NCBI RefSeq assembly: GCF_001721645.1
Contig: NZ_CP017141.1
Coordinates: 6,014,001-6,078,000 of the forward strand
DNA length: 64,000 nt
Direction: 5' to 3'
Origin: Pedobacter steynii
GTDB taxonomy: Bacteria > Bacteroidota > Bacteroidia > Sphingobacteriales > Sphingobacteriaceae
Positions 9,072 through 18,377 of this stretch are shown one piece after another. The position numbers and the translations under genes are program-made. The notes beneath the pieces were generated by a model. The model had not been told where the DNA came from. It searched no databases and saw only the letters and a list, made by a program, of their open reading frames with translations. The first letter of the stretch is position 1. Every line of letters begins with the position of its first letter.

Positions 9072-9974
9072 ATGTACAGATTGCAAATCATCGGGCTCAG
9101 CAAGAGCTATAACAAAGGCATCAAAGCTTTAGATCAGGTTTCCCTTAACATTTCTAATGGTCTCTTCGGACTTCTGGGCCCGAATGGAGCAGGTAAATCT
9201 TCTTTAATGAGAACACTGGCCACCTTGCAGCAACCAGACAGCGGGCAGGTCTTATTTTCCGGAGTCGACATTCACCGGCATCCTCAGGAACTGCGCAGTC
9301 AGCTGGGATACCTGCCACAGGATTTCGGGGTTTATCCCCGGATTTCTGCGGAAGCACTCCTGGATCACCTGGCGCTGCTAAAAGGGCTGATTAACAAACG
9401 GGAAAGAACCCAGCAAGTGATGGCCTTATTACAACAAACCAATTTATACGAGGTCCGCAAACAGGCAGTAAGTACTTTTTCCGGAGGAATGAGGCAACGT
9501 TTCGGCATTGCCCAGGCATTACTTGGCAATCCCCAGCTGATCATTGTCGATGAACCTACCGCCGGACTGGATCCGCAGGAGCGGAACCGCTTTCATGACC
9601 TGCTGAGCGAGATTGGTGAACAGGTAGTGGTTTTGCTGTCTACACACATTGTAGAAGATGTGAAAGACCTCTGCCCGGAAATGGCGGTCATGGCACAGGG
9701 CAAAGTAATCCTTCAGGGAAAACCAGCAGATCTGACCGAAACCTTAAAAGGAAAAGTATGGCGCAAAACGGTATCCAGAGAAGTGTTAAAAGTTTACCAG
9801 TCTACCTTAAACATCATCTCCACCCGCAGTCTGACCGGCAAAACTCAAGTTCACGTGCTGGCAGAAAGTTGTCCGGACAGTGGCTTTGAGCCTTTCTATC
9901 CAGGTATGGAAGACGTTTATTTCTCCGCGTTATTCGGGACACAGAATCCGGGAAAGGAAGGCATTTCATGTTAA
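9072..9974 (+). CDS. ABC transporter ATP-binding protein
   Basis: This 300-residue ATPase has Walker A LLGPNGAGKSSLMR (about residues 35-48), Q-loop region LGYLPQDFGVYP, signature TFSGGMRQRFGIAQ, Walker B LIIVDEPTAGLDP and switch histidine LLSTHIVED. A C-terminal extension of about 80 residues follows, as in ABC-2-type drug or Na+ exporter ATPases. Its stop overlaps the start of the permease/peptidase gene by seven bases (9968-9974), so the two form one system. The substrate cannot be read from the ATPase. It is divergent from the LytS/LytTR pair, with a 208-base shared upstream region in which I could not identify a clear promoter. Confidence 0.92.
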   Translation: MYRLQIIGLSKSYNKGIKALDQVSLNISNGLFGLLGPNGAGKSSLMRTLATLQQPDSGQVLFSGVDIHRHPQELRSQLGYLPQDFGVYPRISAEALLDHLALLKGLINKRERTQQVMALLQQTNLYEVRKQAVSTFSGGMRQRFGIAQALLGNPQLIIVDEPTAGLDPQERNRFHDLLSEIGEQVVVLLSTHIVEDVKDLCPEMAVMAQGKVILQGKPADLTETLKGKVWRKTVSREVLKVYQSTLNIISTRSLTGKTQVHVLAESCPDSGFEPFYPGMEDVYFSALFGTQNPGKEGISC

Positions 9975-12900
9975 AAGATATGCTTTGGTTTGAGTTAAAG
10001 TATCACTTTAGCCAGATCACCTTTAAGATTGCTGCAGTGCTTTTTTTTGCAATGGGAATCCTATCCACAAAGGCCGGCTTCGGGAGCGATGAAATCCATA
10101 AAAACGCACCTTATGTAATCAGTACTATGGTGGGCCTGCTGGCCTTATTCTCTATTTTTGTAAGCACTCTGTTTTGCGCCAATGTCGTGCTGAGAGACAG
10201 CACCTATAAAATGGATTCCCTGTTATTTACCACAGGTATCAAACGCCTGCCTTATTTTACGGTAAGGCTCTCAGGACTGGTACTTGCCGTATTTATCATC
10301 CTGGCACTGGCAGTACTGGGACTGTTTACCGGCGCTCTGTTTCAGGAAGCGGAACAACTGGGGCCTTTTAAACCGGCTTACTTCATTCAGCCATTATTGA
10401 TCATGGGCCTGCCAACAGTATTTCTGATCAGCAGTATTTTGTTTACTGCTGCCATCCTGAGCAGAAATGTAAAGATCATTTATGTCTGCGGGGTTTTACT
10501 TTATGTATTGTACCTGCTGGCTTCGATTCTCGGCAACTCCCCTTTAATCGCCAATTCAGCTCTAAAACTCACAGAGCCTGATCTCCTGACACTTTTAGCC
10601 GATCCTTTTGGTCTTGCCCCATATTTCAGGGAAACGCGCTCCTGGACCATCCTTCAGCGTAATGAACAGGTATTCGGATTAGAAGGAGATTTCCTGTTAA
10701 ATCGCCTGGCATGGACCGGATTTGCCCTGTTGCTACTGGCCATCAGCTACCGATTCTTTAATTTCCGGGCATCTATTGCGTCTAAAACGGAGAAAGCGGT
10801 AAAACAGGAAAATACCTCTAAAAAAGAATGGTACAGAAAATACAAAGTGCAGACTACAGGAAAAAGCTATCACCTGGCCTCATTCTGCCAGCAACTGAAG
10901 CTGGAAACCGCTGCAGTGTTCAAGCACCTTCCCTTTTACCTGATGCTGCTGATCTGGGCTTTTCTGATGGGTGTGGAGATCAAAGACCGGCTTTTCAGCG
11001 GCTTCTATGACATCAATACCTATCCGGCTACGGAAGTCATTATCGGACAGCTGCTCAGCATACGTCCCGCCCTATTGCTGATCATATTTTATACCGCAGA
11101 ACTCATTTGCAGGGAAAGAACAGTAAACATACAGTCGCTGGTCTACAGCAGCCCTGCTCCCAACCTGATCTTCTGGGCTTCCAAAGCCATGACCCTGGGC
11201 CTGATGATCCTGGCCCTGATCAGTCTTAATATTGGTATTGGCGTCACCACACAACTCTTCAATGGTAATTTCAACATAGACCTGCCGGCTTATCTGTCTC
11301 TGTATTATTATACCGGTTATCCCTTGTTTTTATTTGCATTGCTAGCTGTATTTATCCAGACACTAATCCCCAACAAATATCTGGGCATGATGCTCAACCT
11401 CTTTATTGCCGGGCTGATCAGCTTCAGCAGAAACATCGGCATAGAACATTACCTACTTCGTTATGCTTCCGTACCACGACTGGATTACTCCTATCTGACC
11501 GGCTATGGACATCATACCTATGCTTTTAACTGGTATATGATTTACTGGACAGCATTTGCTGCTATCCTTTCCCTGCTCAGCATTTGTATCTGGCAGAACT
11601 ACCGGAAACACAGCTTTAGGGAACGTTTCAAATCTATTGTAAAAGGCTGGAACAAAACGGGCACATTCCTGCTCCTGCTCAGTTTGATCCTTTGGGTGGG
11701 TTCAGGGGCTTACATCTACTACCAGACCAATGTCCTGGGCAAGTATAAAAACATGCTGACCCAGGAAAACTGGCAATTGCGCTATGAAAAGAAATACAAG
11801 GCCGTGGACAGTCTTCCACAGCCTATGATCAAATCCATAAAAACACAAACAGACCTTTATCCTGAAGAACAAAAATACCGGGTAAAGGGCAGTTACATCC
11901 TGAAAAATGAAACGGGAAGCCCGATTTCAAAGATCTGGGTAAATATTGACCAGGAGGTCAGCACTGCGGAGATTGACATCCCGGGTTCAGAAAAGCTATT
12001 GCATGATGCCGAATTTGACCAATACCTGTTTGCTTTAAAGCAGCCGATATTGCCAGGAGCCAGCATGACCATGCGGTTTTCTATGGAGGTGATCCGTTCG
12101 GGCTTTACGCCTTTCAACGATGAAAATTCTGTGGTAAGCAACGGCAGCTATATCGAACTGGAAAAATACCTTCCTTCCTTTGGTTATAACAGCGGGAATG
12201 AAACGGATGATGCGGTTGCCAGGAAAAAAGCCGGACTTTCGGAAAAACCTCTGGCCCGAATTCCAGATCGGCAATACCATCTGGTCGATTACGAGAATAC
12301 AATTTCGACCCTTGCCGATCAATACGTCGTAAGTCCGGGAACGCTGGTACAGCGATGGACCAAAGGCCGCAGAAACTATTTTCATTACAAAACAGCAGCT
12401 CCGATCAACTTCATGCTGGCTTTAAGTTCAGCATGCTATACCCAAAAGACAGAACAATTTAAGGGGATTGCCCTGAATGTATTTTATCAGGCCGGGCATG
12501 AATATAATGTCCCTGCAATTCTTCAGGGCATGAAGGATGCTCTCAGCTATGGCAACCAAAACTACAGCGCTTATCCTTTAAAGCAGCTCAGTTTTGCTGA
12601 AATCCCGCAGTACCGCGGTGCAGCTACAGCTTATCCGGGTGTGTTGTTCGGAGCAGAGCAACTCATCTTTCTGAGTGATTTCCGGGACCAGACCAAAGTA
12701 AATTATACCTATGCCACAACGGTTCATGAAACCGCACACCAATGGTGGGCAAATGCACTGTCTCCAGTCTATGGCCCGGGCGCTGCTTTCCTTACCGAAT
12801 CACTGGCAAAATATACGGAAGCAGTGGTGGTCGAAAAACGATCCGGAAAGGCAAGGCTGAGTACGTACCTGAAAGCAGACAACGAGCTTTACTTCAACAT

Positions 12901-13477
12901 GCGCTATAATTACAACGAGGAATTACCTGTGGCAGAAACCATTGATCAGGCTTTTGTACACTACCAAAAAGGAGGACTCAGCCTGTATGCCATTCGTGAA
13001 GCGATCGGAGAAGATCAGGTAAACGCTGCTTTGCGCAGGTTACTGAGCAAACATGGCGCTGGAAAAAGCAAGGCCTTCGCAAAAGACTTCCTGCAGGAAT
13101 TGTATCAGGATGCTTCCCCGGATCAGATCAGGTTGATTGACGAACAGCTAAAGAAAGTAATTACTTATGCGCTAAAAATCAAAATATTAGGCTGCAAAGC
13201 ACTAAACAAGGGGCAATACCAGGTTCAGCTACAGCTCAACATCGGGAAGAACGAGCTGCAAAATGGCAAAACCAAAGCCTTAGCCATCAATGATGACTTT
13301 GACATTGCCCTTTTTGATACGCAATCCAAACCTTACTACCTGCAGAAACACCATTTCCTCAAAAACGACAACCAGATCAGCATTATCCTGAACAAGAAAC
13401 CTGTTTCAGCGGCAATCGATCCTTATGGCTATGTATTAGATGAAAATCAGGCAGACAACAAAGAGGTGTTTAAATAA
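9968..13477 (+). CDS. ABC-2 permease fused to an M1-family metallopeptidase domain
   Basis: This is a 1169-residue fusion. Residues 1-560 carry about twelve hydrophobic segments in two sets (for example AAVLFFAMGILSTKAGF and LLALFSIFVSTLFCANVVL), consistent with an ABC-2-type permease. After a further membrane segment near 565-590 comes an aminopeptidase N-like part. Its zinc site is HETAHQWW near residue 920, followed by FLTESLAKYTEAVVVE, which gives the third zinc ligand Glu and fits HExxH-x18-E. The peptidase is predicted to sit on the periplasmic face. The order permease then M1 domain occurs in other Bacteroidota proteins. Whether the peptidase processes the transported substrate is unknown. 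The gene overlaps its ATPase partner. Confidence 0.88.
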   Translation: MLKDMLWFELKYHFSQITFKIAAVLFFAMGILSTKAGFGSDEIHKNAPYVISTMVGLLALFSIFVSTLFCANVVLRDSTYKMDSLLFTTGIKRLPYFTVRLSGLVLAVFIILALAVLGLFTGALFQEAEQLGPFKPAYFIQPLLIMGLPTVFLISSILFTAAILSRNVKIIYVCGVLLYVLYLLASILGNSPLIANSALKLTEPDLLTLLADPFGLAPYFRETRSWTILQRNEQVFGLEGDFLLNRLAWTGFALLLLAISYRFFNFRASIASKTEKAVKQENTSKKEWYRKYKVQTTGKSYHLASFCQQLKLETAAVFKHLPFYLMLLIWAFLMGVEIKDRLFSGFYDINTYPATEVIIGQLLSIRPALLLIIFYTAELICRERTVNIQSLVYSSPAPNLIFWASKAMTLGLMILALISLNIGIGVTTQLFNGNFNIDLPAYLSLYYYTGYPLFLFALLAVFIQTLIPNKYLGMMLNLFIAGLISFSRNIGIEHYLLRYASVPRLDYSYLTGYGHHTYAFNWYMIYWTAFAAILSLLSICIWQNYRKHSFRERFKSIVKGWNKTGTFLLLLSLILWVGSGAYIYYQTNVLGKYKNMLTQENWQLRYEKKYKAVDSLPQPMIKSIKTQTDLYPEEQKYRVKGSYILKNETGSPISKIWVNIDQEVSTAEIDIPGSEKLLHDAEFDQYLFALKQPILPGASMTMRFSMEVIRSGFTPFNDENSVVSNGSYIELEKYLPSFGYNSGNETDDAVARKKAGLSEKPLARIPDRQYHLVDYENTISTLADQYVVSPGTLVQRWTKGRRNYFHYKTAAPINFMLALSSACYTQKTEQFKGIALNVFYQAGHEYNVPAILQGMKDALSYGNQNYSAYPLKQLSFAEIPQYRGAATAYPGVLFGAEQLIFLSDFRDQTKVNYTYATTVHETAHQWWANALSPVYGPGAAFLTESLAKYTEAVVVEKRSGKARLSTYLKADNELYFNMRYNYNEELPVAETIDQAFVHYQKGGLSLYAIREAIGEDQVNAALRRLLSKHGAGKSKAFAKDFLQELYQDASPDQIRLIDEQLKKVITYALKIKILGCKALNKGQYQVQLQLNIGKNELQNGKTKALAINDDFDIALFDTQSKPYYLQKHHFLKNDNQISIILNKKPVSAAIDPYGYVLDENQADNKEVFK

Positions 13478-13484
13478 AAATCGT

Positions 13485-13510
13485 GCCCCGGACCTGTCAT
13501 AAGCCGGGGC
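13485..13510 (+). terminator. Candidate terminator hairpin after the permease/peptidase gene
   Basis: GCCCCGG (13485-13491) pairs perfectly with CCGGGGC (13504-13510) around a 12-base loop, eight bases after the stop. The following bases (GCGGTTATTAAA) lack a proper T tract, so termination is uncertain. Confidence 0.4.
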
Positions 13511-13572
13511 GCGGTTATTAAACGCGCATTAAAAAGCAAAACAATTTGGCTAACTTTCGGGCTTTATAGCCC

Positions 13573-14529
13573 ATGAGAACATTTTTAGCCCTATCCCTGA
13601 CATTAATCTCCTTTACCTTTTCCGGTAAAGCGCAAAAATCCAGCACCGCTACCATCCGCCATTTCAGCGGGAAAATTGATCAATACCCGATAGAAATAAC
13701 CATCAGCAGTTATGCTGAAAACGATTCTGTTGCAGGGAGCTATTATTACGTCAAAAGCGGCAGCAACCGTTATATTGACCTCAAAGGCACCTTAAAGAAC
13801 AACATCCTTGACCTCACAGAAAGCACCTTTCAGGTCAAAAACAATAAACTCATCACCACCATATCCGGTCAGTTCAGCTTACAAATGAGCGCAGACTGGG
13901 GACTAAAAGGCATCTGGACCAATGTTAAAGGCGACAAGAAACTGAACGTCTCCTTAAACTGCCTGGAAAACAACCGCAGCTATAACCCTTTAAAAAACAA
14001 ATACAAATTCCAGCAGTACACCATTAACAAATCAACGGTCAGCTATCCCAACTGGAAAATCGACAAGATAAAGGGCCTGGACATCTATAATGAGAAAGGA
14101 GTTTTAATTCAATCCTTAACCGGTTTTGACGAATTCATTTACGAAAGAAAAGCAGAAGTAGAACTCGAAGACCTGAACTTCGACGGCCTGCCCGACTTAA
14201 AAATCCAAACCTACCTGCCCGAACAGACCAAGGGTGATATCGCCTATCTCTATTTCCTCTACCACCCTGTTCAAAAGAAATACATCCGCAACCCTCAGCT
14301 TGAGGAGCTGGGCGTACTGAGTTTTGATGCCAAAAAGAAACTCGTCCTCAAAGATTATGCAGATGGCAGCGGAAACGAATCCACCCATACCTTCAAATGG
14401 CTCAACAACAAGATCTACCTGATCAAAACAGAAAGTATTTTTGAGAATGATGACCAAACACATTACGAAGAGTACCGGATTATCGGCAACAAATCTGTAA
14501 AAGTCAAATCCTACAAAAGCAAGGGTTAA
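13573..14529 (+). CDS. Exported protein of unknown function
   Basis: This 318-residue protein opens with a typical signal peptide (MRTFLALSLTLISFTFSGKA, cleavage near residue 20). The mature protein starts with a beta-rich domain (FSGKIDQYPIEITISSYAEN, then SVAGSYYYVKSGSNRY) that resembles small lipocalin- or META-like barrels in style only. The second half contains LEDLNFDGLPDLKIQTYLP, an acidic DxNxDGxxD pattern of the kind found in calcium-binding dockerin or XAC2610-type proteins. I do not recognise a named family with confidence. It stands between the transporter operon and the nucleotide cyclase, in the same direction as both. Confidence 0.78.
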   Translation: MRTFLALSLTLISFTFSGKAQKSSTATIRHFSGKIDQYPIEITISSYAENDSVAGSYYYVKSGSNRYIDLKGTLKNNILDLTESTFQVKNNKLITTISGQFSLQMSADWGLKGIWTNVKGDKKLNVSLNCLENNRSYNPLKNKYKFQQYTINKSTVSYPNWKIDKIKGLDIYNEKGVLIQSLTGFDEFIYERKAEVELEDLNFDGLPDLKIQTYLPEQTKGDIAYLYFLYHPVQKKYIRNPQLEELGVLSFDAKKKLVLKDYADGSGNESTHTFKWLNNKIYLIKTESIFENDDQTHYEEYRIIGNKSVKVKSYKSKG

Positions 14530-14625
14530 TAATTACGCTTGTTCTTTCCCCGTCTTTATGTAAATTTAAATTAATTGGCCAGACCAGGCCTAAAACCAAA
14601 CATAAAGGAAACACATTTAAGGGCA

Positions 14626-15657
14626 ATGAACAGAAGAATGCAGTTCAAAATAAAACAACTTGTCATCATCGTGATTTCATGGATGGCTATCGGTTTTATC
14701 ATCGCTGTGTACGATCACCTCGTATTGCGTACCCATAGTGCCCAGGGCCCTGCTCCCGACTATTCCTTTCCAGTGGCCCTCGCCATCAATATGGGTGCCG
14801 GACTAATCGGAGCTTTACTGGGTGGCAGTTTTCTGGTCTTCTATATCAATGTCAGATACCAGGATAAGTCTTACGCTTATACCGTCATTGCAGTAACCGT
14901 TTCTTTCATTCTGATCATTATCCTCATCAATATTGTGTTAAGTCTGCTCGGCATTCCAGACTTGCTCCGGATGGCCAAAAACGGACTCGTATGGTCCATC
15001 ATCGTGGCCATCACCCAGTTCTTAATTCAGATCAACAGTAAATTCGGACATGGCATCTTCTGGGACATCATCCGCGGAAAATACAATACCCCAAAAGAAG
15101 AACGCAGGATCTTCATGTTCCTCGATATCAATTCATCTACCACCATTGCCGAAAAGCTAGGCGATCAGAAATACCACGAATTGCTCAAAGACTTCTTCAG
15201 CGACATCACCAACCCCATTATCGACAATAAAGGAGAAATCTATCAATACGTGGGCGACGAGGTGGTCGTGGCCTGGAAATATGAAGATGGCATTCAAAAC
15301 GGCAAATGCATCAATTGCTTTTTCGACATCAAAACACAGATCCACAACCTCCGCGAAAAATATATGAAGCGCTATGGTGTAGTCCCGGCATTCAAAGCCG
15401 GAATCCATTGTGGTCAGGTTATCGCCGGCGAGGTCGGGATTATCAAAAGAGACATCACCTATTCCGGCGATGTGCTCAATACCACTTCCAGGATCCAAAG
15501 CCTCTGTAAAGAGTTTAACCAGGAAATCATTGCCTCTGCTGACCTCATCACCGAACTCGGCATCACCAGCAATTACACTCTGCAAACCCTGGGCTCCATC
15601 AAACTGAGAGGTAAAGAAAAAGAAATGATGCTCGTTGCCCTGGCACCTATCCACTAA
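14626..15657 (+). CDS. Membrane-bound class III adenylate/guanylate cyclase
   Basis: This 343-residue protein has four hydrophobic segments (residues about 8-160) followed by a class III cyclase domain. RRIFMFLDINSSTTIAEKLG carries the first metal-binding Asp, and IYQYVGDEVVVAW carries the second. Later segments FKAGIHCGQVIAGEVG, YSGDVLNTTSRIQSLC and LRGKEKEMMLVAL are typical of the catalytic fold. The frame is open further upstream from a TTG at 14575, but the ATG at 14626 gives a normal start and I chose it; the ATG at 14638 is also possible. The product is probably cAMP, though substrate specificity residues cannot be judged reliably by eye. Stand-alone gene. Confidence 0.85.
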   Translation: MNRRMQFKIKQLVIIVISWMAIGFIIAVYDHLVLRTHSAQGPAPDYSFPVALAINMGAGLIGALLGGSFLVFYINVRYQDKSYAYTVIAVTVSFILIIILINIVLSLLGIPDLLRMAKNGLVWSIIVAITQFLIQINSKFGHGIFWDIIRGKYNTPKEERRIFMFLDINSSTTIAEKLGDQKYHELLKDFFSDITNPIIDNKGEIYQYVGDEVVVAWKYEDGIQNGKCINCFFDIKTQIHNLREKYMKRYGVVPAFKAGIHCGQVIAGEVGIIKRDITYSGDVLNTTSRIQSLCKEFNQEIIASADLITELGITSNYTLQTLGSIKLRGKEKEMMLVALAPIH

Positions 15658-15682
15658 AAAAGCCACCCGAAGGCGGCCTTTT
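15656..15682. terminator. Probable bidirectional terminator between cyclase and tail-fibre-like gene
   Basis: An A-rich flank, a GC-rich imperfect hairpin (GCCACC with GGCGGC, one A-C mismatch inside) and a following TTTT sit between two convergent stop codons. The A run on one side and T run on the other suit termination in both directions. Confidence 0.5.
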
Positions 15683-15706
15683 CTGATGTACTAAAACTAA
15701 AAAAAA

Positions 15707-16144
15707 CTATTTGGACTTCTCCTTCAGGAGGCTCACTTCCTTCTTCAACAGCTCAATTTCTGCTTGTTGTTCTTTAATTGCCGCAACGAGTACCGGAATC
15801 AGGTTCTCTGTCTGCACTTCATTATACCTGGCAATTTTTGAATCGCTTTTTCCTGCAGGATAGCTTTTGGCGCTTTCATATACCATTGCCGGAAACTCAG
15901 GCTGGATGTTACTCGCTAAAAAACCGTACTGCTGACCAGCTGGCAATTTAAGGTAATTGTATTTTTTCGTATCGTATTTGAAAGTCACAGGCTCCAGCTT
16001 TTTTAACTGCTGCGTGGAATTCGCAATCTTGTCAATATTCACTTTTAACTCCTGTTCTTCAATTTTCTGTGCGTTTGCTGTTACTGCACAGGCGCTCAAT
16101 AAAAGTCCCAATACAGAACCCTTAAATACTAAAGGATATTTCAT
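15707..16144 (-). CDS. Exported S74/tail-fibre-chaperone-like protein with C-terminal coiled coil
   Basis: This 145-residue protein has a signal peptide (GSVLGLLLSACAVTANAQ). The middle segment LEPVTFKYDTKKYNYLKLP, then QQYGFLASNIQPEFPAMVYE and YNEVQTENLIPVLVAAIKEQ, follows the pattern of the intramolecular chaperone (peptidase S74) domain at the end of phage tail fibres. Bacteroidota often use it in short exported proteins. The C-terminus (EQQAEIELLKKEVSLLKEK) is a strong coiled coil expected to trimerise. There is no long fibre region, so this is the bare domain. SACA could be read as a lipobox, but the downstream ANAQ cleavage site is just as good. The cellular role is not known. Confidence 0.72.
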   Translation of the reverse strand: MKYPLVFKGSVLGLLLSACAVTANAQKIEEQELKVNIDKIANSTQQLKKLEPVTFKYDTKKYNYLKLPAGQQYGFLASNIQPEFPAMVYESAKSYPAGKSDSKIARYNEVQTENLIPVLVAAIKEQQAEIELLKKEVSLLKEKSK

Positions 16145-16198
16145 ATTTATTTAATTTAACTTGGTAAATGCTTTAATTCTGATGTTTGATGCCCTAAC

Positions 16199-16510
16199 TT
16201 ACAGGCGGTCGTCCGGAGGCGGATTACTCAGGGAAATATAGACCTTTACCGTATCCGGAAAGGCAAAAAGAGGATAGCCCTTTAATAGGCGCTGCGCAAA
16301 ATCAGCTGCGGCAAGAGGTGCGATATATTCTTCATCCAGGCTTTCTATCGTTGCACCACGCTTCTGATCTTCATCAGGAACATCTTCTTCCTGGGCATCG
16401 GTGCTATGTACGACAGTAGTATGAGGATTAAAAGTAAGCGCATACAGCGAACCGCTCTTTACCAGGAGGAAAGAGATCAAGATCAGCAGGCCCGTTACTT
16501 TTTTAATCAT
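16199..16510 (-). CDS. Small exported hypothetical protein
   Basis: This 103-residue protein begins with a basic and hydrophobic stretch (MIKKVTGLLILISFLLVKSG), either a signal peptide or a membrane anchor. The rest is acidic (DAQEEDVPDEDQKRGATIES) and ends with a proline-rich tail (SLSNPPPDDRL). I see no domain or motif. It lies 54 bases upstream of the tail-fibre-like gene in the same direction, so the two could be cotranscribed. The coding call rests on the plausible export signal and normal base usage for the region. Confidence 0.6.
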   Translation of the reverse strand: MIKKVTGLLILISFLLVKSGSLYALTFNPHTTVVHSTDAQEEDVPDEDQKRGATIESLDEEYIAPLAAADFAQRLLKGYPLFAFPDTVKVYISLSNPPPDDRL

Positions 16511-16608
16511 AAGCGCTCAAATTTGCAAAAATACTCCAGAAAGTTAGTCATACTTCCTCCATTTTTACAATCTTAAGCTAAAACATTTTCAAAATTCAAA
16601 CATAAAAA

Positions 16609-16647
16609 AAGGGTTCAGAATGAGGCCGTACCCCATCCTGAACCCTT
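16609..16647 (-). terminator. Rho-independent terminator of the glycerol operon
   Basis: On the minus strand AAGGGTTCAG (16647-16638) pairs perfectly with CTGAACCCTT (16618-16609) and is followed by a run of T. It lies 22 bases beyond the outer membrane protein gene, marking the end of the leftward glp unit. Confidence 0.88.
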
Positions 16648-16669
16648 CTGAATTATTTTAACCAATAGA

Positions 16670-17449
16670 TTAAAAGATGTTTGCAACCAGCTGTAAAGTA
16701 CCGGTTTTATGCTCCGGACTAAACATCGCCGTTGCAGAAACCGGCAGGTGATAGTTAAACAACACCAGGTCCTTATTATAAGTAAGCCCCGTATTCACCA
16801 CATTCGGACGGTTTCCATAAAAATTCTTCTCTCTGCCAAAAGCAAAACCACCACCCACAAATACGTGCAGACTACTGTTTTCCTCATCCTTCCAGAGTAA
16901 CTGATCCAGCTGTACGTAGTTTGAATAGGCATTGCCCAGCTTTCCATTACCCTTTACATAAGTATCTCTTCCCGCTACAATTGTATTCCAGCTCAGTGTT
17001 AGCGGCAGCTTAAAATCAAACTGATAAGCCAGTCCCACATCAATAAAATGGGATGTCGTTCCTTTTTTATAGTTAAACAGGTTTGCATTCGGGAAATCGC
17101 TGAAATTGTTGATGTCCCATACACTCAGCGTAAAACCTTTCTTCGTATAACTCATATAATAATCAAACTCCTTATAATTCCCGTTCAGGCTCGCCCCTCC
17201 CCAGAATCCTGCCTGAAAGCTTCCATCCTTAGATTTATAATGCAGGTCCACATCAGATATCGGCGCGTCCGACACTTTAAACCCCCTCCAGATGTATAAA
17301 CTCCGAAGCTGCAGATTGGCATCAAAAGGTTTGTATTGTTTAATTGTTTTTGTGCTTTGATTCAGGGCGGTACTATCCTGTGCCCGAAGGCTCAAACCGG
17401 ACAGTAACAGCAAAGCAATGGCTACCCCACTATTCTTTAACATGTTCAT
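16670..17449 (-). CDS. Outer membrane beta-barrel protein of the glycerol operon
   Basis: This 259-residue protein has a signal peptide (GVAIALLLLSGLSLRAQ) and a mature part made of alternating polar and hydrophobic strands, ending in TLQLVANIF with a terminal aromatic residue, as outer membrane barrels do. RSLYIWRGFKVSDAPISDVD resembles the opening strands of TorF-like putative porins. It is the last gene of glpD-glpK-glpF, 64 bases after glpF, so a role in letting glycerol or glycerophosphodiesters across the outer membrane is a reasonable inference. No direct evidence for the substrate is visible. Confidence 0.75.
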   Translation of the reverse strand: MNMLKNSGVAIALLLLSGLSLRAQDSTALNQSTKTIKQYKPFDANLQLRSLYIWRGFKVSDAPISDVDLHYKSKDGSFQAGFWGGASLNGNYKEFDYYMSYTKKGFTLSVWDINNFSDFPNANLFNYKKGTTSHFIDVGLAYQFDFKLPLTLSWNTIVAGRDTYVKGNGKLGNAYSNYVQLDQLLWKDEENSSLHVFVGGGFAFGREKNFYGNRPNVVNTGLTYNKDLVLFNYHLPVSATAMFSPEHKTGTLQLVANIF

Positions 17450-17513
17450 AGGTTTATTTTTGTTTTTCAGAAGATAAAGTCATCACGATCTGATCATGAT
17501 GGTTAGCATGGTG

Positions 17514-18242
17514 CTATTTCAGCATCAGGTGCAGGAATGCGGCCAGTGCAGCACCAGTAAGCGGTCCCACAACCGGGATCCAGGCATAAGCCCAGTCATT
17601 GCCAGCTTTGTTTTTGATCGGAAGCAGCAGGTGCATGATCCTTGGTCCAAGGTCTCTTGCCGGATTAATCGCATACCCTGTAGTTCCACCCAGCGAAAGG
17701 CCGATCACCCAGACCAATAATGCCACAGGCAGGGCGCCTACAGAGCCCAGCCCTACTATCTGTTTCGTAGCGGTAATCTCCGCTCCGGTAATGTGAAAAA
17801 TAGTGTATACCAGCACAAAAGTTCCCACCACTTCACAGATAAAATTGATGCCGTAGTTTCTGATCGCCGGTCCAGTGCAGAACACCGCCATTTTAGCGCC
17901 CGCATCTTCTGTACGGTCAAAATGATCTTTATGCGTAAGCCATACCAGAAAAGCTCCCATCATTGCCCCTAAAAACTGGGCGACAATATATCCCGGAACT
18001 GCTGTCCATGGGAAAGCACCGCTAATGGCCAGCGCCACTGTTACCGCAGGGTTCAGGTGTGCCCCGCTATACGGTCCGGCCACCACGACCCCAACAAATA
18101 CAGCCAGTGCCCAGGCAGTCGTGATCACGATCCAGCCTCCGTTATTTCCTTTTGTGTCTTTTAAGACCACATTGGCTACCACGCCATCGCCCAATAAGAT
18201 GAGCAGCATAGTACCAATCATTTCTGCAATAAATGGTGTCAT
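17514..18242 (-). CDS. glpF: Glycerol facilitator (aquaglyceroporin, MIP family)
   Basis: This 242-residue membrane protein has six hydrophobic helices and both half-helix NPA motifs: GAHLNPAVTVALAI (about residues 60-73) and GYAINPARDLGPRI (about 191-204). The Asp right after the second NPAR is the classic mark of glycerol-conducting rather than water-specific channels. It should pass glycerol through the inner membrane by facilitated diffusion. It sits directly downstream of glycerol kinase, which traps the substrate as glycerol-3-phosphate. Length and motif spacing are normal. The gap to glpK holds a perfect small hairpin that could act on the transcript. Confidence 0.95.
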   Translation of the reverse strand: MTPFIAEMIGTMLLILLGDGVVANVVLKDTKGNNGGWIVITTAWALAVFVGVVVAGPYSGAHLNPAVTVALAISGAFPWTAVPGYIVAQFLGAMMGAFLVWLTHKDHFDRTEDAGAKMAVFCTGPAIRNYGINFICEVVGTFVLVYTIFHITGAEITATKQIVGLGSVGALPVALLVWVIGLSLGGTTGYAINPARDLGPRIMHLLLPIKNKAGNDWAYAWIPVVGPLTGAALAAFLHLMLK

Positions 18243-18288
18243 AGTGTTTGTTTTTGGTTGTTATGATTGAATTTTTTTGGCAATAGTG

Positions 18289-18306
18289 TTCCTCCGCAGG
18301 GAGGAA
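18289..18306 (-). repeat. Perfect small hairpin in the glpK-glpF gap
   Basis: TTCCTCC (18289-18295) and GGAGGAA (18300-18306) form a perfect 7-bp stem with a four-base loop, inside the 135-base space between glpK and glpF. No T run follows on the minus strand, so it is not a standard terminator. It could mark an mRNA processing or stability site, or be chance. Confidence 0.35.
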
Positions 18307-18377
18307 AGGTTCAAAACAACCTCAGCTCCCTGCCTAAGAGCAGGACATGATGATTAAAATTTAAAGGGTTCTTTTCG

